Shown piece by piece: positions 4,029 through 5,169 of a DNA stretch of 5,169 bases (within the stretch, counting starts at the first letter, position 1; the number at the start of each line of letters is the position of its first letter). Both the position numbers and the translations under genes were made by a program. Below the pieces are notes generated by a model. It was not told the origin of the DNA. It searched no databases and saw only the letters and a program-made list of their open reading frames with translations. Source of the stretch: Cyanobacteriota bacterium (lineage in GTDB: Bacteria; Cyanobacteriota; Cyanobacteriia; Phormidesmidales; Phormidesmidaceae); contig JAQCHG010000186.1 of NCBI GenBank assembly GCA_027619675.1, forward strand, positions 1 through 5,169, read 5' to 3'.

Positions 4029-5169
4029 TTAGAAGTCCGGATCGGGCCAGGATTCAGGCGATTCCGCCGCGATCGCGCCGCCGTCCGCCTCACCGCCATA
4101 GGTGATCAGGTCCAACTGCCCAGACTGACGCCGGGGGGAGGGGGCGCGGCGGCGGCGGGCTACCCCTTCCTCACTGGTTTCCTCAGCAATCACCTCGTAG
4201 AGCAGGGCCTGTTTAGCGCTGCTACCCTTGCGCAGGATGCGCCCTAGCCGCTGGATGTATTCCCGCGTGGAGCCCGTGCCCGACAGCAGCACTGCCACCC
4301 GCGCATCGGGCACATCCACCCCCTCATTCAACACATGGGACACCACCAGGGTGGGGTACTCGCCGCTGCGGAACCGCTCTAACACCCCATGGCGCTCCTT
4401 TACCGGGGTTTGGTGGGTGATGGCGGGAATCAAAAAGTCTTGGGAAATGCGGTACACCGTCTGGTTGTCGTTGGTGAAAATCAGGGTGCGATCTGGATAG
4501 TGATCCGCCAGGATGTCCGCCAGCACCCGCAGTTTGCCCTCGGTGCCCAGGGCAATGGTTTTGGCTTCCCGGTGGGCCAGCATCGCCCGCCGCCCCGCCT
4601 GGGACTGGGCACTGGCCTGGACAAACCGCTGCCAGCCCTCCAGGCTACCCAGCCAGATATTGCTGTCTTGCAGAAAGCGGTTGCGGGTTTGCACCAGGCG
4701 ATCGTAGCGGCTGCGCTCCCAATCGCTGAGGGGGACTTTGATTTGCACCACCCGATAGGGGGCGAGGGTATCCCCCGCTAAATCCTCCGGCTGCTGTTCG
4801 TAAACAATGGGACCCAGCAGGGTGGTGAGGTCTTCGTGGCGACCATCGGCCCGGTCGGGGGTGGCAGTGAGGCCGAGGCGGTAGGGGGCGATCGCATATT
4901 CGGCAATTACCCGGTTAAAGGTGCTGGGCAAATGGTGGCACTCGTCGCAGATCAGCAGTCCGTAGCGGTTGCCCAGGGTTTCGGCATGGATGGCGGCGCT
5001 GTCGTAGGTGGCCACCAGGATGTCGCTGCGATCGCGGGAACCACCCCCCAACAGCCCCACCGCCACCTCAGGGAAGGCTTGGGTCAACTGGCTATACCAC
5101 TGGTGCATCAGGTCCAGGGTGGGCACCGTGATCAGCGTACTGCGGGGGGTGGTAGCCATGGCCAACTGG
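4029..5169 (-). CDS. XPB/Rad25-like superfamily 2 DNA helicase, N-terminus missing
   Basis: The visible part has 379 residues, from Gln at 5168-5166 to the TAA at 4029-4031. The gene runs off the right edge, and the TTG at 5165 is not a true start: the first visible residues read like the end of motif I (Walker A lies outside). In visible numbering, motif Ia-like VPTLDLMHQW is at 15-24, motif Ib-like VATYDS at 52-57, Walker B DECH at 75-78, motif III LTATP at 100-104, motif IV LIFTND at 229-234, motif V EGVDVPDA at 282-289 and motif VI QRLGRILR at 306-313 with its arginine fingers. GRHED at 109-113, just after motif III, resembles the RED-motif region of archaeal XPB, and the segment at about 145-210 fits its thumb insertion. 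The tail (from about 330) is Arg-, Ser- and acid-rich and probably disordered. The role is inferred as ATP-driven DNA unwinding or translocation in repair. In archaea the partner of XPB is the nuclease Bax1. Confidence 0.9.
   Translation of the reverse strand, partial: QLAMATTPRSTLITVPTLDLMHQWYSQLTQAFPEVAVGLLGGGSRDRSDILVATYDSAAIHAETLGNRYGLLICDECHHLPSTFNRVIAEYAIAPYRLGLTATPDRADGRHEDLTTLLGPIVYEQQPEDLAGDTLAPYRVVQIKVPLSDWERSRYDRLVQTRNRFLQDSNIWLGSLEGWQRFVQASAQSQAGRRAMLAHREAKTIALGTEGKLRVLADILADHYPDRTLIFTNDNQTVYRISQDFLIPAITHQTPVKERHGVLERFRSGEYPTLVVSHVLNEGVDVPDARVAVLLSGTGSTREYIQRLGRILRKGSSAKQALLYEVIAEETSEEGVARRRRAPSPRRQSGQLDLITYGGEADGGAIAAESPESWPDPDF

Larger units (their letters stand above)
300..5035. 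repeat. HIP1 octamers (GCGATCGC), 11 dispersed copies
   Basis: Exact copies start at 300, 536, 1137, 1552, 2278, 3339, 3574, 3746, 4069, 4888 and 5028. This is the highly iterated palindrome of many cyanobacterial genomes, and its density here (about one per 470 bp) is strong evidence for the host group. Most copies are inside genes, where they encode parts of Ala-Ile-Ala, Arg-Ser-Arg or Asp-Arg. The longest gap is 1560-2277, which contains the unusual leader of the ABC gene. Confidence 0.9.

Noticed and set aside
5163..5165. TTG as the true start of the helicase
   Set aside because: The reading frame stays open to the window edge, and the helicase would lack motif I (Walker A), so this is an internal leucine codon of a truncated view.

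Overview
The window looks like chromosomal DNA of a GC-rich cyanobacterium. The palindrome GCGATCGC (HIP1, the hallmark repeat of many cyanobacterial genomes) occurs 11 times in about 5.2 kb, where chance would give about 0.1. The protein content also fits: a DUF3172-type membrane protein, a small lipoprotein, an ABC exporter and an XPB-like helicase. Genus cannot be fixed from the sequence.

Layout. Positions 1-340 are non-coding. They hold a 90-bp palindromic element of a cyanobacterial intergenic-repeat type, then a sigma70-like promoter whose spacer is filled by a perfect match to the cyanobacterial LexA box. This promoter should drive a two-gene unit: a 238-residue single-pass membrane protein (341-1057, probable DUF3172) and, one base after its stop, a 161-residue lipoprotein (1059-1544) with a beta-rich domain resembling M23/biotinyl-type folds but without zinc ligands. 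A short CCTGAAC repeat array, a perfect small hairpin and a very strong intrinsic terminator (1670-1709) follow.

Positions 1710-2028 form an unusual gene-free stretch before the ABC transporter. It lacks HIP1, has a more even base composition than the genes, and carries several inverted repeats. Two 9-bp helices share the same five bases and so cannot form together. It is the best candidate here for an undescribed structured RNA or cis-regulatory leader, though it rests on hand-read base pairing alone.

Positions 2029-3873 encode a complete fused ABC exporter half-transporter (membrane domain plus ATPase, all motifs intact). A GC-rich palindrome sits in the 155-bp gap between it and a convergent gene. 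That gene (4029 to the right edge, minus strand) is an XPB/Rad25-like superfamily 2 helicase whose N-terminus, including the Walker A motif, lies outside the window.

How the parts connect: the first two genes are very likely co-transcribed and translationally coupled, possibly under DNA-damage or redox control through LexA. The ABC transporter appears to be a separate single-gene unit with its own long leader. The helicase is transcribed towards it and is independent. No complete defence, mobile or biosynthetic system is visible.
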